From contig JANQBS010000176.1 in assembly GCA_033085395.1 (NCBI GenBank), positions 1 to 64,000 on the forward strand: a stretch of DNA of 64,000 nt. The letters run 5' to 3'. This DNA is from Xanthoparmelia taractica. Its lineage: Eukaryota; Ascomycota; Lecanoromycetes; Lecanorales; Parmeliaceae. Under the pieces are notes generated by a model. It was not told the DNA's origin. It ran no database searches and saw only the letters and a list, made by a program, of their open reading frames with translations. Within the stretch, counting starts at the first letter, position 1, and each line of letters starts with the position of its first letter. The position numbers were made by a program, and so were the translations under genes. Shown one piece after another: positions 22,979-34,799 of this stretch.

Positions 22979-24282
22979 ATGACAGAACGCAAAACTACCC
23001 ATGGCCCAGGGCCTAATACCAAAGGTGGAGGCTTTAGAGGTGGACCAAAGCGGTGGACTGGTGGTGGGCCCGCCCCTGCAAGACACATACCATGGCCAGA
23101 AGTATTGACACTGAATTCCAACGGTTACCAAAGCTTACAAGTCACGCACTAGATCTTCAAGCACCATATATCCGTCATTGAGGGCCATATAAAGATGACT
23201 GACATGGTGCGGAAACATACGGTTGAAGGATCGGGTAATTACCGCACGATTATGGGCTGTGTGGAGCGAGCAAAGGAGATGCTACAAGTCTCGAAGCACA
23301 TCTCAAGGACTTTTGTATGGGTATTTTGAACCTGGGAACCTGCAGCTCCATACTGACAAGGGACTAGATACCACCACCAAAACTACGCGACCAAGTGCCG
23401 CTAGGATCCTCCTCCGATTCTATGTACCCTGGATACTCACCTGCGGATCATGAGTATGGGAAAGCGGCAGAGGAGTATGGAAAAGCCGCCGCGGAAGCCA
23501 GAGCAAAGGGTATAGAACTCAAGCACCCAGACGTCGAATACCAGATTGGTCAGGCCAAAGGCGTGAAGAGGAAGACATTGACAGAAATCCAGGAAGCACA
23601 AGCTGCTAAAGGAAAAGCAAGTGGCAGCGGTAGTGGCAGTGGTACCGGCTCAGGGTCTGAGGGCTCCATCAAACCGAAACCCAAAGAGCCCGCTACCACC
23701 AACGGACAAGCAAGAACCGAGAAGGCTGAGGAAGCAAATCCAGAAGACAACAACCCGTACTTCATCATAGATACCAAGCCTACGCCTGTCAACATACCAG
23801 GAATGTCCCCCCAACCTCTCAAGCGAAGCGCCTCTCCCCCAGAAGCTGCTGAAGCTAAGAAGCGTAAGAAAGCAAAGAACAGGCACGATGGTGAGATGCC
23901 CAAAGAACAAGACGGTCAGGAAGTGAAGACCGAAGACATATCTGAACGGGTCGATGCGCGGATGAAGGAAAAGGAGAAGAAGCGGAAGATGAAAGAGGAG
24001 AAGAAACGTAAACGGGGATCAGACGGCGAGCCTGCAGCAGCCGCCGAAGAGTCACAACCCGCCGCCGAGCCTTCTGCTGCTGTCACCGCCGAGGTAGAGA
24101 GGCCCAAGAAGAAGAAGAAGGCCAAGAAGTCTGAGGAAGAGCCTCTACCAGATCGGACTGTGTCGAAGAAGCGGGCAGGAGAAGGGGAGGGAGAAGGGGA
24201 GGGAGAAGGAGAGGATGGAGAGGGTAAGAGGAAGAAAAAGCGGAAGAAGAACAAGGAGACAGCAACAGACAGTGACCTGTAG
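22979..24282 (+). CDS. Lysine-rich, probably nuclear or nucleolar protein, unknown function
   Basis: Proposed exons: 22979-23101 and 23368-24282; 345 residues. Exon 1 starts MTERKTTHGPGPNTKGGGF and exon 2 continues IPPPKLRDQVPLGSSSDS. The 266-nt intron has a weak GTATTG donor, but a good CTGAC branch point lies just before its TAG acceptor. The middle holds DHEYGKAAEEYGKAAAEARAKG, then GVKRKTLTEIQEAQAAK, a Ser/Gly run, and a FIIDTKPTPVNIPG block. The last 130 residues are lysine/glutamate-rich, with several KKKKKAKK and KRKKKRKK nuclear-signal-like clusters. Composition suggests a nucleolar protein. I do not recognise the family, and the 5' exon is less certain than the rest. Confidence 0.6.
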
Positions 24283-25323
24283 GCAGTGTATTTTTCTGAA
24301 ATTTGTAAGAATGATGTACTAGGGTTGTTGGTAGATATCCTAATATGGTTGCTTGACTTTGCAATGGCAACATGACTACTTTGCCACCATCTTCATATTC
24401 TGTTGCCAACATTATTGCGTTACAGTACCTATCAATCAGTTCCTAACCAGTCCCTTGTTTGCTATACCCTTCTAGAGGGAAGCCAAGGCTCGTCCTAGGG
24501 GGGAAACGGGAGAAGCTCTGGGTCAAGGTCTGAAATTGGTAAGATATTCGTAAAGTACTCGTAAAATACTCGGATATTATTCTAGATCTACGACAAGGGG
24601 TCATGGATGCTAAAGATTGGCGAACCCAGACATTCATGAGCATTCGCACCTGGAGTTGAAACAATACAAGTACAATGAATGGACGTAGAGTTACTGACTG
24701 TCAACGTAAGTGGTTCGAAATGTTGGTATTTTCTTTCGTAAGTCAGCATTCTATTCGCCGTATGATACTTTGTGTTACCTTCTCCGAAGTAAATGCCCCT
24801 TTCTCTCTCCATCTTCCTTCCTCACCCAACCATCTCTTTCAACTCTTTTCGTGGCAGGATTTTCTCAGGGATTTCGATTGCCATTCTCCCGACAGCTGAA
24901 TGACTTGGCAAATCATCAGCGTTTAAACAGCCTTTCATCTTCTCGATACCTTGTTCCTACTCTTCTTCCGATCCCTTGTTTGCTTACCGCGCTCTCTTCT
25001 GACTCCGTGGGGGACAATCTCATAAGAACTTCTCCTGAGTTGCATTTCCTCCTTGACGCCATTCAGCAATCCTCTGTTCCTTAGGGTACAGGCTCGAACC
25101 GTTCTGTTATATAGATCCCTCAAAAGCAAGCCGCTACCTCTCAGTCATTCTTTCCCAGAGACACCAACTACACTACTTGTGACTCCTCCCACAGCAATCT
25201 CGCTCTCCTTGGAGACCCAAGGACCTTCTAAAGAGCAAACACTACATCCGGAAACCTCTCAATTCCTCGACGTTTGCCGCCGAGCCAAGAACCTCTTCTC
25301 TCTGGCCGGTCACATCGATAGCC
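24283..25323. other. Long pyrimidine-rich leader/spacer
   Basis: About 1 kb between the lysine-rich gene and the kinase-like gene. The right half is CT-rich with several short upstream open frames, as expected of a fungal promoter and long 5' leader. No separate gene is supported. Confidence 0.4.
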
Positions 25324-27495
25324 ATGGACACAACAACAGAGAATCTACAGACGCCATCGGCAGCAACCGACGAAAGCCACAAATCATTCAGATCCCAACA
25401 CGTCTCTTTCCCCAACACTACCTTGCCGCCTCCGGCCCCGAACCGGGACCCAAGCCCTGCGTCAAGCGTCGGTACTGCAGGATCCGTGGAGTTGATCCCT
25501 GTGCCTCGCAAGCCTAGAGTTGTCTGTACCAAGAGGAAAACGCCATCCACAGAGAGGTTTCTAGGCGACTCTTACGAACGTTTTTGGCCCGTCGGAAACT
25601 ACGCAACCAGCAACGGCTCATCCGCGCGAGGCCCAGGCACCGAAAACGTACCATCACCCGCTTCAAAGTTTACACTGAAATCGATCAGCCGCTCGATTAC
25701 TGACTGTTTATTTGCCGTGCTGAATAAGATTAGGATGTGGTCCTTTAAAGAATTCATTACGGTGCCTTTCGCGGTTGACGCTTGGGCAAGATTGATTCCG
25801 CAGGCTACAAAGCAAACATCCAGCATTGACAGTACTGCAGCTGCAACAACCCCGGAACTCATCAAGACCGTACCAATGCCACCGTTTCCAATCCGCGTAT
25901 TCTACGGGAAACCTCCTCCATTTTCCCTTGAAGCACAGCGGCGTAAGATGCGCTGGAGATGCCTTTGGCATTGGGCCCTTGCTCCAGAACTCATACAAAA
26001 ACCAGATACCCTGCGCATCCAAGAGACCGTTCAACAGTATGTCGAATACATCGCTCCAGAGACAGAAACAATCTCCGTGGAATTGTTGGCACAGGGAGCG
26101 TTCAACCAGGCATACAATATCATCGCTGCAAACAAGGCTACAGGATTCTGTGAGGAATATGTCTTCCGAGTTGCGCTCCCTATCTATCCCCATTACAAAC
26201 TTGAGAGCGACGTCGCCACAACGGAATTCGTTAGACATACGACTACTGTTCCTGTGCCCATAATTTATGCTTTCGATTCTTCCCCCAACAACAAGCTTGG
26301 CTTCGAATGGATGCTCATGGAAAAGGTCAAAGGCGTATCGCTCGACGGCACATGGGATACGATGGGATACAGTACGAAGCAGGAGCTCACTAGAACTGTT
26401 GCGAACTGGATGGATCAACTCTCGCGACTGGAATTCGACAAAATCGGTTCCCTTTACTACCGTCAAAGAGCCGGTGAGATGGAGTTCTATCTAGGGCCTA
26501 CGTTGCATAGTCGACTGTACGAAGGTGATAGGCTTCTCTATGACATTCCTCGAGGACCTTTCGAATCGCTCCGCGCCTTCTACGATGCAGTGCTCGAATC
26601 GACAGAGAGGTATGTTAATGATCCCAGACATAGCGCTCGTCATGAGCTGGAAGCTGCAATGCATGACATACATTCGCCGATGTCTGATGATGAATCATCT
26701 GAAGGTTCTCAGCATGATGATCAGATGTCTGAAAAAGAGATTCTGGCCCAAGCAGACGAGAAGTATCTAAAATGGGAGCGTTGGTTTGGCGTCACAACGG
26801 AAGATCTTGACTGGATACCCGATGAGCTACGATTATACAGGGACCTACTACCAAAGCTGTGCCCTCTTCCCCCAACCTCCGAACCGATGACTACAATGCT
26901 CACGCACCCTGACCTTTCAGCCCAAAACATCTTCGTCAACGAAGCCGGCGCACTACTGGCTATTATAGACTGGGAAAGAGCTCGGATCGAGCCAGCCGCT
27001 CTTTTCAATGCCATGCCACGATTCTTGCTTGATGACTTCCCCAGTGGCCCAGACTGCTTCTACATTCGTCCAGGGTCTAAAGTTAGCGCTGGGAGAAAGA
27101 CGAATCAATTCATCCTGTACGATGATGAAACTCTAGCACAGATACGGGGTCGGAATGAAAGGAGCTATAAGCAGGTCATGGAAAGCATTCAGCAGACCCA
27201 CCTCCGCGCGCTTTATCGAGAAGAGCTGCAGCGATTGCAATCTCCGATATGCACGGCTTTTGAGAAGGATGCAGAGAGCTTAGAGCAGCAACTGATCAGC
27301 CGCGTCTTGCGGCCAGAGAATGCAGAGCCTGACTCTGCTACCGATTGGGCGGTAGAGCATCTTGGCGAGTCAGTACTGGCGGAGTTGGATGGGAAACACG
27401 CTAATGAAGACCAAGAGGAGCTTGCCGAAGGCGGGGCGACCTATGAAGAGGATGTTATCGTAGACACCCCAACGGCTAAACCCGTTGATACTTAA
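25324..27495 (+). CDS. APH-fold phosphotransferase / kinase-like protein
   Basis: Intronless, 723 residues; the start is in good context (GCCATGG). About 185 residues of disordered sequence precede the domain, which starts near FPIRVFYGKPP. Features of the aminoglycoside-phosphotransferase (APH) superfamily are the glycine-poor loop LAQGAFNQAYNI (about 257) and FRVALP, containing the likely beta-3 strand but Arg where a Lys is usual. Next come WMLMEKVKGVSLDGTW, the catalytic loop HPDLSAQN (H528, D530, N535) and the metal-binding IIDWE (about 551). An acidic insert lies at about 455-475. Such fungal APH proteins are numerous and mostly uncharacterised. The substrate is unknown, and drug resistance should not be assumed from the family name. 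Confidence 0.8.
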   Translation: MDTTTENLQTPSAATDESHKSFRSQHVSFPNTTLPPPAPNRDPSPASSVGTAGSVELIPVPRKPRVVCTKRKTPSTERFLGDSYERFWPVGNYATSNGSSARGPGTENVPSPASKFTLKSISRSITDCLFAVLNKIRMWSFKEFITVPFAVDAWARLIPQATKQTSSIDSTAAATTPELIKTVPMPPFPIRVFYGKPPPFSLEAQRRKMRWRCLWHWALAPELIQKPDTLRIQETVQQYVEYIAPETETISVELLAQGAFNQAYNIIAANKATGFCEEYVFRVALPIYPHYKLESDVATTEFVRHTTTVPVPIIYAFDSSPNNKLGFEWMLMEKVKGVSLDGTWDTMGYSTKQELTRTVANWMDQLSRLEFDKIGSLYYRQRAGEMEFYLGPTLHSRLYEGDRLLYDIPRGPFESLRAFYDAVLESTERYVNDPRHSARHELEAAMHDIHSPMSDDESSEGSQHDDQMSEKEILAQADEKYLKWERWFGVTTEDLDWIPDELRLYRDLLPKLCPLPPTSEPMTTMLTHPDLSAQNIFVNEAGALLAIIDWERARIEPAALFNAMPRFLLDDFPSGPDCFYIRPGSKVSAGRKTNQFILYDDETLAQIRGRNERSYKQVMESIQQTHLRALYREELQRLQSPICTAFEKDAESLEQQLISRVLRPENAEPDSATDWAVEHLGESVLAELDGKHANEDQEELAEGGATYEEDVIVDTPTAKPVDT

Positions 27496-28216
27496 TACCT
27501 CAATGTAAACGAACTCCTAATGATCAGCCAGCGGTCATGTGCCCAATCCTTCGGTCTCTAAGCGCTATATTCTACAAAGCTGCAGCCGTGCTGAGCTGCC
27601 ATGCTTATCAGGTTGCCTATGTCTCCGGGATTCGGCCAGTATGAATCTAAACAAAGCCTCATAGAAAGACTCAGAGCCCGAGACTTACGCAGGAACTCGG
27701 AGAATAATCAGTCGCTCCGCATAGCCCGAAACATCTTAGAGCAGTACCCTGCATCTTTGCGAACGAGCGAGAGGCAGCAATGACTCTTGTGGTCTCCTGA
27801 TTGGATGGACATGCCGGAGATCATGGGTGAGCAGTCAAGCCACCTGCATATCATCATTGGACCTTCCACTTTCAACGGAAAGCTTTTGGAGGTAGGGTTC
27901 AGCCATTGGGACATCGTTCAGGTTTTGCTAGCAGCTGCCTATGCAAGATACATGCTTATGCTCGGTAGAAAGTCGACAATCATACATCTTCGGGAGAGCC
28001 CAGGTGTCTAAATATAAACGAACCGTCGGAGGTACTGAGCCAAGTATCCGGTCATGCATGAATCCTACGAGCCGACCTCTGGCACATGATTGCGGATTCC
28101 CCTCATATATTTCCCCCTTGTCCACGATTCCGACCCTTATATTTCATATTTCTGGTCCGATCCTACCCCAAGCTTTGCTTTGTGTTTACATCTCAACCCT
28201 TGCACTTTGCCAAACC
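27496..28216. other. Intergenic region with an interrupted open frame
   Basis: Between the kinase-like gene and the small orphan gene. It contains one frame from ATG 27601 to 28011 interrupted only by TGA at 27781-27783 (60 codons, then 75 codons). No homology is recognised. It may be chance, a pseudogene, or an unannotated small gene. Confidence 0.3.
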
Positions 28217-28824
28217 ATGGCTTCCCTTAACGCAAAATACCGCGCAAGCTTCGCGGAATGTCTCGAAAACATTGCTGACAACGACCTCCAACTCTTTGTC
28301 TTTGCCAACAGTAACACCAGTGAGGGATTTGGGTCCAACGATTTCAATCTCGTCTATGCTGGTGTGCGTTAGATTTCTGTTCACCCCACCCACTGCACCA
28401 CACTCGCAAATCACGTGCTAACGATAATACCTCTCAGCTATCCAAGGGCGAGCCAGCGGACTGCCACATGGTCGAAGCTCGCGTCAACGGCGCTACTAAG
28501 GACAAGCAACTGAAGAGATTGTTCCAAAACAGCAAGTCGACGGCCTCGGACCCAACGCGTCTGGCATTTGTGCTCATCCCGCAGAGCATGGCCGATCACT
28601 GTAAGGGCCAACATGTGAGACAGGCGCTGCAGGAAAGCCGAGTCGAGGGCGCGTTGAGGGTGAACAAGGTGCATATTCGGTGGCGTCCCGCTGTGAAGTT
28701 GAAGGATGGTAAACCTCGGTTCGAAGCTGGCATTATGCCTTTTGTTTTCGAAAAGATCCCGTTCGCAGGGTATAATGTGGACGGGACACTAGTCTGGAAG
28801 AAGGACAAGGAAAAGAAGAAATGA
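28217..28824 (+). CDS. Small conserved-looking protein of unknown function
   Basis: Exons: 28217-28363 and 28438-28824; 177 residues, phase-0 intron of 74 nt with a GTGCGT donor and a CTAAC branch site. Exon 1 starts MASLNAKYRASFAECLENI. Exon 2 joins as VYAG/LSKGEPADCHMVEARV and includes LAFVLIPQSMADHCKGQHVR and GKPRFEAGIMPFVFEKIPF, ending in a lysine-rich tail. There is no signal peptide or membrane segment, so it is probably cytosolic or nuclear. I do not recognise the family. Coding status is supported by a clean splice and balanced composition. Confidence 0.6.
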
Positions 28825-31315
28825 GTACTAAGAGCGGCGGCGGTCCGGTGGGACGGGATCCTTGCCGCCTCATAAGAATGTACTAAGGGGCTGTGAAGGC
28901 ATGCATTCACAAAGTGTGGTATATGGGGTAGGGTGACTACAACCAAAAGAAACGACTCTGCTCCCGAGTGGATGTGGATGCCAGAGCAGCTTGGCGAGTC
29001 AACCCTGGCGCACTCTGATGATGAGGATGATGGGGGATATAACGGCGGAGAGGAGCCTGGAGAAGGCGGACGATGGCACAAGATGCACGAGGAAATGTAT
29101 CTACTGCACGCAATCCCGCCAATATACCTATTCCATTCTCCCACAATCTCAACTATAGCTGTCACATTCGTTCCATCTTCGATGTCAATAATCGTTTGTC
29201 CGAATCTTTACATCTCTCGGTGCCGACGAGCAGTAAAGTGACGAAGCGTTCATACCAAAACGCTTGATCTGGAATATTTGTGCAGATATCGATCTATCCA
29301 GCCATTGACGCAGCTTTCCGACCATGTTCCCTCCCCACTCTGAACGAAGAAGAAAAGGTCGTTTGCAAATGGGAGCGGAATAAGATGGGTATGGCGTGAT
29401 TGCGCGGTATCAAAGCGACTGCGACGATTTTTCTGCCATTGTGTTAATTTACATAAGGTACTTTACTTTACTTTACTTTACTTTACTGACCCAATTCATG
29501 CATTCCCATCTGCTCGCTGGGTATTTTGCTATGCTTTGACTATCCGTGACTTTCTTTGATGTGATTTGGCATATTTTTTCCTTCCTAGTCGCTTCTTACT
29601 CGCTTTCCTACTCGCTTTCCCTCCCTTCTTCCCCCCCTCTCTACCCTTCCTACCGTTCCTACTCACTTCCATCCCACGCCAGTCGCACGCGAACACCCAA
29701 GCACGACATCGCGCTTCTTTCCTTTTGAACAAGGTATTCCTTCCCTCGTTTCTCCATCCTCGAATTCCCTATCCGCCGTTTGGAAAAATGGGAAAATAGG
29801 AAGCTGGAGGGGAAAGAGTCATGTGCGTCCTGTACTGTAAGATTAGGGGTACTGGCTAACTTATTCGAGACCGGGGGAACCGGATTTTTCTCATGGGTAC
29901 CGACTTGACAGACAGACAATTTCACATCTCACAAGCTCGCTCATTCATTCATTCGCTTTTGGTTAAAAATCCTCTCATGAAGTAAGTAAATAAATGTGTA
30001 TGTATATATATGTAATAAGATGGGTTTTTCGCGATGCAATTGGCCCCCCTTCTCTTCTTTTATACTCGTACACTGACTAGGCTATATTACCAACCCATTG
30101 AATAAGGCAGAATAGAATAGAATGATATGATATGATATGATATGATATAATGATACGAAAGACCCCCCCTTCCTTTCCTTTCCTTTCCCTTCCTTTCCTT
30201 TCCTTTCCGTACGCCTTCATCTACGTATCCTTGTTGAGTTCCCTAGGTGATGAGTGGTATGCACGTCTGTGCTGTGCTGTGCTGTGCTGTGCTGTGCTGC
30301 CTATTTGTCTGTCTGTCTGTCCGTCTATCTGTCAATTTACTATTTTCTTCCATAAGCTTTTTTGCCCTTGCCGCGGTAAGATGAGGTAGATAGGTAGTCT
30401 GCCCTCTCCCTTCCCTTCCCTTCCCTTCCCTTCCCGCTCCCTCTTTTACTCCTTTTAGGAGCAGGAGGAGCGTCTTTGAGCGGCGGAGATGCGTGATTGA
30501 GATGTCGTAAACACTCTCAAAAATAAGCATGGATAGTTGGAAGGGGCCTCCCTCCGCAAAGGGGGGCTACCTACCTACCTACCTACCTACCTAGGAAACT
30601 CCGGGGGGTGGGGGGGGGAAGAAATAGTGCGTTGGTCGTTATATACTCCACAAACGTCCCATTCCATTTGTTGTGCTTAACTCAGTATGCCATACCCTTC
30701 CTTTCCTAATGTATATACCGTTTTATAACATGATATAAACAATAACCCCGGCTGGCGATGGCGTAGAGATGGGGGTAAGTGGGTTTGTGGTTGTTTATTG
30801 TTGTTGTTGTTGAAGGGCACGAGTGAGCATTGTGTACCTACTGTAGAGCGCAAGATCTAGTACCCGCTCGCTACCTTACGTGCGAATGTGGGTATGTATG
30901 CGTTTACTCTTTCAGGCGTGAGAATAGGTATCCTTTCCAGATAGCCATCTGTCTGGCTTGAGGGAATGAGGAAAGGGGGATTGAAGTATCATGTCCGTGA
31001 TGAGAGTCATGTGTTGTACGGTTGATTTTTGCTTGTGGGATAGGATGGGATGGGATGGTATTGGGCTAAAGTAACTTGATTGGCATGGAAAATATTGATT
31101 CCGATGGTATCAATGAGAAGGGGAAGCAGAAGCTACTTACGCATGAACAACTATCGAATGAGCTTACTTCATTCCTCTGAGCTTAATCGCAAGCTCAAGT
31201 TTCTCAAGCAACATAGAAGCCAGACGTATCATATCCTCTGCTCTGCAAGATCATCACCAAAGACGGTCGGTCATATTGTACAAAAACCCCAACCATCTAT
31301 CCGTCGATCTGTCAC
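28825..31315. other. 2.5-kb convergent spacer rich in microsatellites
   Basis: Lies between convergent gene ends. It holds (TTTAC)n at about 29459-29487, (ATGAT)n at 30122-30148, (CCTTT)n at 30169-30208, (GCTGT)n at 30271-30299, (TTCCC)n at 30411-30435 and (CTAC)n at 30567-30593, plus several homopolymer runs. Pentamer units dominate. The open frames across it are repeat-derived and I call no gene. Confidence 0.7.
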
Positions 31316-34300
31316 CTACCAAGCATCCCCGACATCAAAATCAAACCTCGTCAACTCCTTGCCCGCATCCTCAACGTCCTTCTTCGCCTTCATGCGCATG
31401 TAGAAAATGGGGCAATCCTTGCTCGAGCAAATGACTTCGTTGTGCAGACTGCCCTGGCACCGCTGACACTGCGTCCAGAGCCTGCCGAAGCGGACCTCGA
31501 GCTCGCTGACTCGGGTTAACGTCTTGGTGTAGAGCTCCCCCGTCCGGGGCCGGCAGTTGGAGCAGACGGCGCCGGCCATTTCTTCCTTGCCCACAAGCGG
31601 TTTCTTGCAGCCCATGCATGTCTGCGTCTTCTTGGCGAATTTCATAAGCCCGCCCAAAGTGGGTGCGGCGACGGAGATGGACCGCGTGTGTTCGCCCGTG
31701 AGGAGCTGTCCGGATTTCTTCTCCCCTAGGATCGGGTCGAAGATCCTGCCGAGTGGTTTGGCGAGTTGGTTGTCGAGGTAGTACTTCGTGTCGACGGGGA
31801 TGTTGTTTTCGAGGACGAAGATGGGATCTTCGCTCCTCTCGTAGTTTTTGGCGCCCCCGGCGCCCTTGACGATCACGTAGGCGACCCGATCGCCGAGCGT
31901 CGGCGCTGAGCCGGCGTCTCGCTTCTTCATTCGGTCGGCAAGCTCGACGTGGGCTTGCTTGCTGGCGTAGTCAGATTTGGAGAGTGCTTTTGTGATGACG
32001 AGTTTGGACATGTCTATCTTATTTTGGAGAAGGTCGGAAATGGTGTCTTTGACATAGCTGGAATGTGAGAGAGAAACCGTCAGCATAGATCGGGGGATAA
32101 GCTAAGACGGAGCTACATACTCTTGCGCGCCCTGCACATCTTGGTCGATCAAGATCTTGTGGAGGATGGTTTCAATGACGTTCTGAACTAAGCGGCAATT
32201 GTCTCTGCGTACAGTTTCGATGCCCTTGCTGTCCATCTTGTCATACTTGTCCGGTGTCGTCCAGTATAGACCAGCATAGCGCTTCTTGTTGATGAGTAAG
32301 TATGGGAAGTAGACTTTTTCAAACTCCAACTTTATTGGCTTGATGAATTTATCCGACACAAATGTTGCAGCGTCCCGACCGAGGTCCATGGCTTTCTCTA
32401 GTTCCTTTGGTCCAAACTTGACCATGACTGAATCGGTATCACCGTAGATGACCTGCGCATCATGAGAATATCCATTGGCTATGGTATAACGTTTCTCGAC
32501 TTCCTCCTTTGTCTTCTCAATCATTTGCCTTCCGTAACTGGTCGTACTGCTGGCAATGGCGAGGCAAGGTAGTTTTCCGACCGTAGCTCCCGTGATACCG
32601 TATACACTGTTTGCGCTGATCTTCAAGGCCAGTTGTCGGCCGTTCAGCACAGCCTTTCTAAATGCATCAGTCTCGACGGCCAACTCTCTCTTCGCTCGTT
32701 TTCTGGCCCCCAGCAACTCCTCAAGAATCTGCGTCAGCAGGCCTTTCCGGATCTTTGCAGTGCAAAACATATCACCATTAGGAGTAACGATATAGTCTTC
32801 ACCTTTAACCAGGTGCAGCCTTTCGACACTAGTCTTGTTGAGCAACGTAGTATAGCAAAGATTGTGAGCTTGTATGATACTTGGGTATAGTGAAGCGAAA
32901 TCGAGTGTGGCTATCGGCACATCGTAATAGCCTCTCGTGGGCTCAATGACTGTTGCACCTTCGTATTGTTCATCGGATGCATCACTCCGTAGATTGGGAA
33001 TGACCAAATTTTGCTCCAAAGCTTTGCGGAAGAGTTGACTGATGAACTTGACCTGCTGTCCTCTTGCGAGTAAGTAATTGAACGGCACACCTGTAACTCT
33101 GGCCATCTCCGTGTAGTTGATTAGACACATGAGCTTGTCCATCAGCCGCTGTGGCAGAAATGCATCTTTCAAACAGTAGACAGCCAGACGCCGTCGCGAT
33201 TCTGGTGTTCCGTTGAAAAGTTCGGTGATCATTGTGTGGTGAACATCTTCTTTTTGTTCTCCCAAGAAATGCGCACAGACAGAGTTGAGGGTGTAACTCC
33301 GTAGCTGGTGGTCGCGCTGAATGAGCTGCAGCAAGTCCAATTGTAAACGACCGTTGGTGTTTGTAGCTTTCGTATCTCGGTTGCCCATCTGCTTGCTCGA
33401 AAAATTCGTTTCTTTTGCGTGTGACTGAATACTCTTCAGCCTGGTCCAAAAAGGAAATCTGGTACATTTGAGGTGTTTCGCTCGATCAAGAAGGTATGGG
33501 AAATCAAAGTTGGCAATGTTGTAGCCTATGATGACGTCCGGGTCGACGTGCTCCATAAAATCTCGCCATGCCATGAGCATCCTCTCCTCTGAACCAAATT
33601 CAAAGATTTGAGTATTGACAATCAGACTGCAAGTATCGAGACAAAAAACATTACGAACAAAAGGTTTCGATTCTCCATATCTTGTTACAACGTTGGCGAT
33701 TTGGATGACAGGATCTTGGTTGGCTTCTGGAAAGACCCCTTTGCGGCCAGCACATTCAATATCGAAGGATAGAATCCGCAATGGAGCCATCTTTGCCCAT
33801 TCGCCATCACTATGGTGAGCAATCAGGTCTCGGTAATGGACATATGCCTCTATTTGACAATTCGAATGCCGGTCTCGATGAGGAATCATGTGGTATTTTG
33901 ACTGAGGAGCTTCCACCCAAGACATTCCCGTAACCTGCAGTACTGTTAGCTCAGAATCACGCAACCATAAGAAAGACATACGCCAGTGTCGATCATGAAT
34001 CGTAAAACGTATTGAATGCTGTCAAACGTCAGGATACCACCGTCCACCCCCCTCCACATCTGCTTGTAATTCATATTCCCGCTCTCAATCGTGGTCCGTA
34101 ACTTATTGATATACTTTGGGTCCGTGACTGTGATCTTCAAATATGGACTCTTTTGATTGCCTTGGAAGCCGAACAAGTTCTCCCTCATCGACATTTGGAC
34201 CGAATGTATTACTGGCTGGTGCTGCGCCAGTTGGGTTTCCAGGTAGGCTTTGAAACCATCAATGTCCGTTTTTACGAAACTGACTGGAGCTGCGACATAG

Positions 34301-34799
34301 AGGTAGTGGAGGAAGTCGGTGACATGGAGCAGTACAGAGTGACCGGTCTGCCACCATCCAGTATCAGCTGGGCTTTTGCAACACCAGGGAGTGATCTAAC
34401 CTCTGTGACCCCAAACAATTTGACCGTCGTTCTTCCTCCATGAAGCGTACCCTCTTCCGCCTCGATCTGCTGAAAGCAGAGACTGTCTCTCTCCTCATCG
34501 AAATCATCCAAGCTCGGCCGATCCCATTGCTGGTCCTTCTCGGAATTCTGTTGCTTGAGACCGCTAATGTCCTGAGTCAATTTCTCCAGGTACTCTTCTT
34601 CAAATTGGCTCTTGGGCTGGCTCGATCCGTTTTTGAGGCTGTTCTGGCTGAGCTTGAGTTTCTTGGAGGGTGAGGACACAACATCGATTTTTCTTCGTTT
34701 TGCGGTGTTGGGGGATTGTGTTGAAGGGTTGACATTGCGATGAGCTTTGGTAGAGTCTGCCAGGGCCCTCTTGGGAGGCGGCAGAGTGGCGACAGGCAT
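31316..34799 (-). CDS. POL3: DNA polymerase delta catalytic subunit
   Basis: Exons: 34799-34401, 34347-33982, 33934-32121, 32057-31316; 1106 residues, all phases consistent. It is the lagging-strand B-family replicase with proofreading. The N-terminus is disordered and basic, followed by FQQIEAEEGTLHGGRTTVKL. The exonuclease motif is SFDIECAG (D313, E315). Polymerase motifs are DFASLYPSII (about 600), KISANSVYGITGA and YGDTDSVMV (about 754). The C-terminus has CMGCKK..CSNC (CysA, zinc) and CQRCQG..CSSKDC (CysB, the [4Fe-4S] site that binds the B subunit), ending FDFDVGDAW. Length fits the family. Its upstream region carries two MluI-box cores. Confidence 0.96.

Noticed and set aside
24710..25084. 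124-codon plus-strand frame upstream of the kinase-like gene
   Set aside because: Pyrimidine-rich leader translation without motif; more likely 5' untranslated sequence.
25324..27495. Antibiotic-resistance aminoglycoside phosphotransferase
   Set aside because: Only the superfamily fold is shared; fungal APH-type proteins are large families of unknown substrates and the sequence has long extra regions.
29459..30593. Clustered short tandem repeats that might suggest a CRISPR-like array
   Set aside because: They are different pentamer and tetramer microsatellites without unique spacers; CRISPR arrays are not expected in fungal nuclear DNA.
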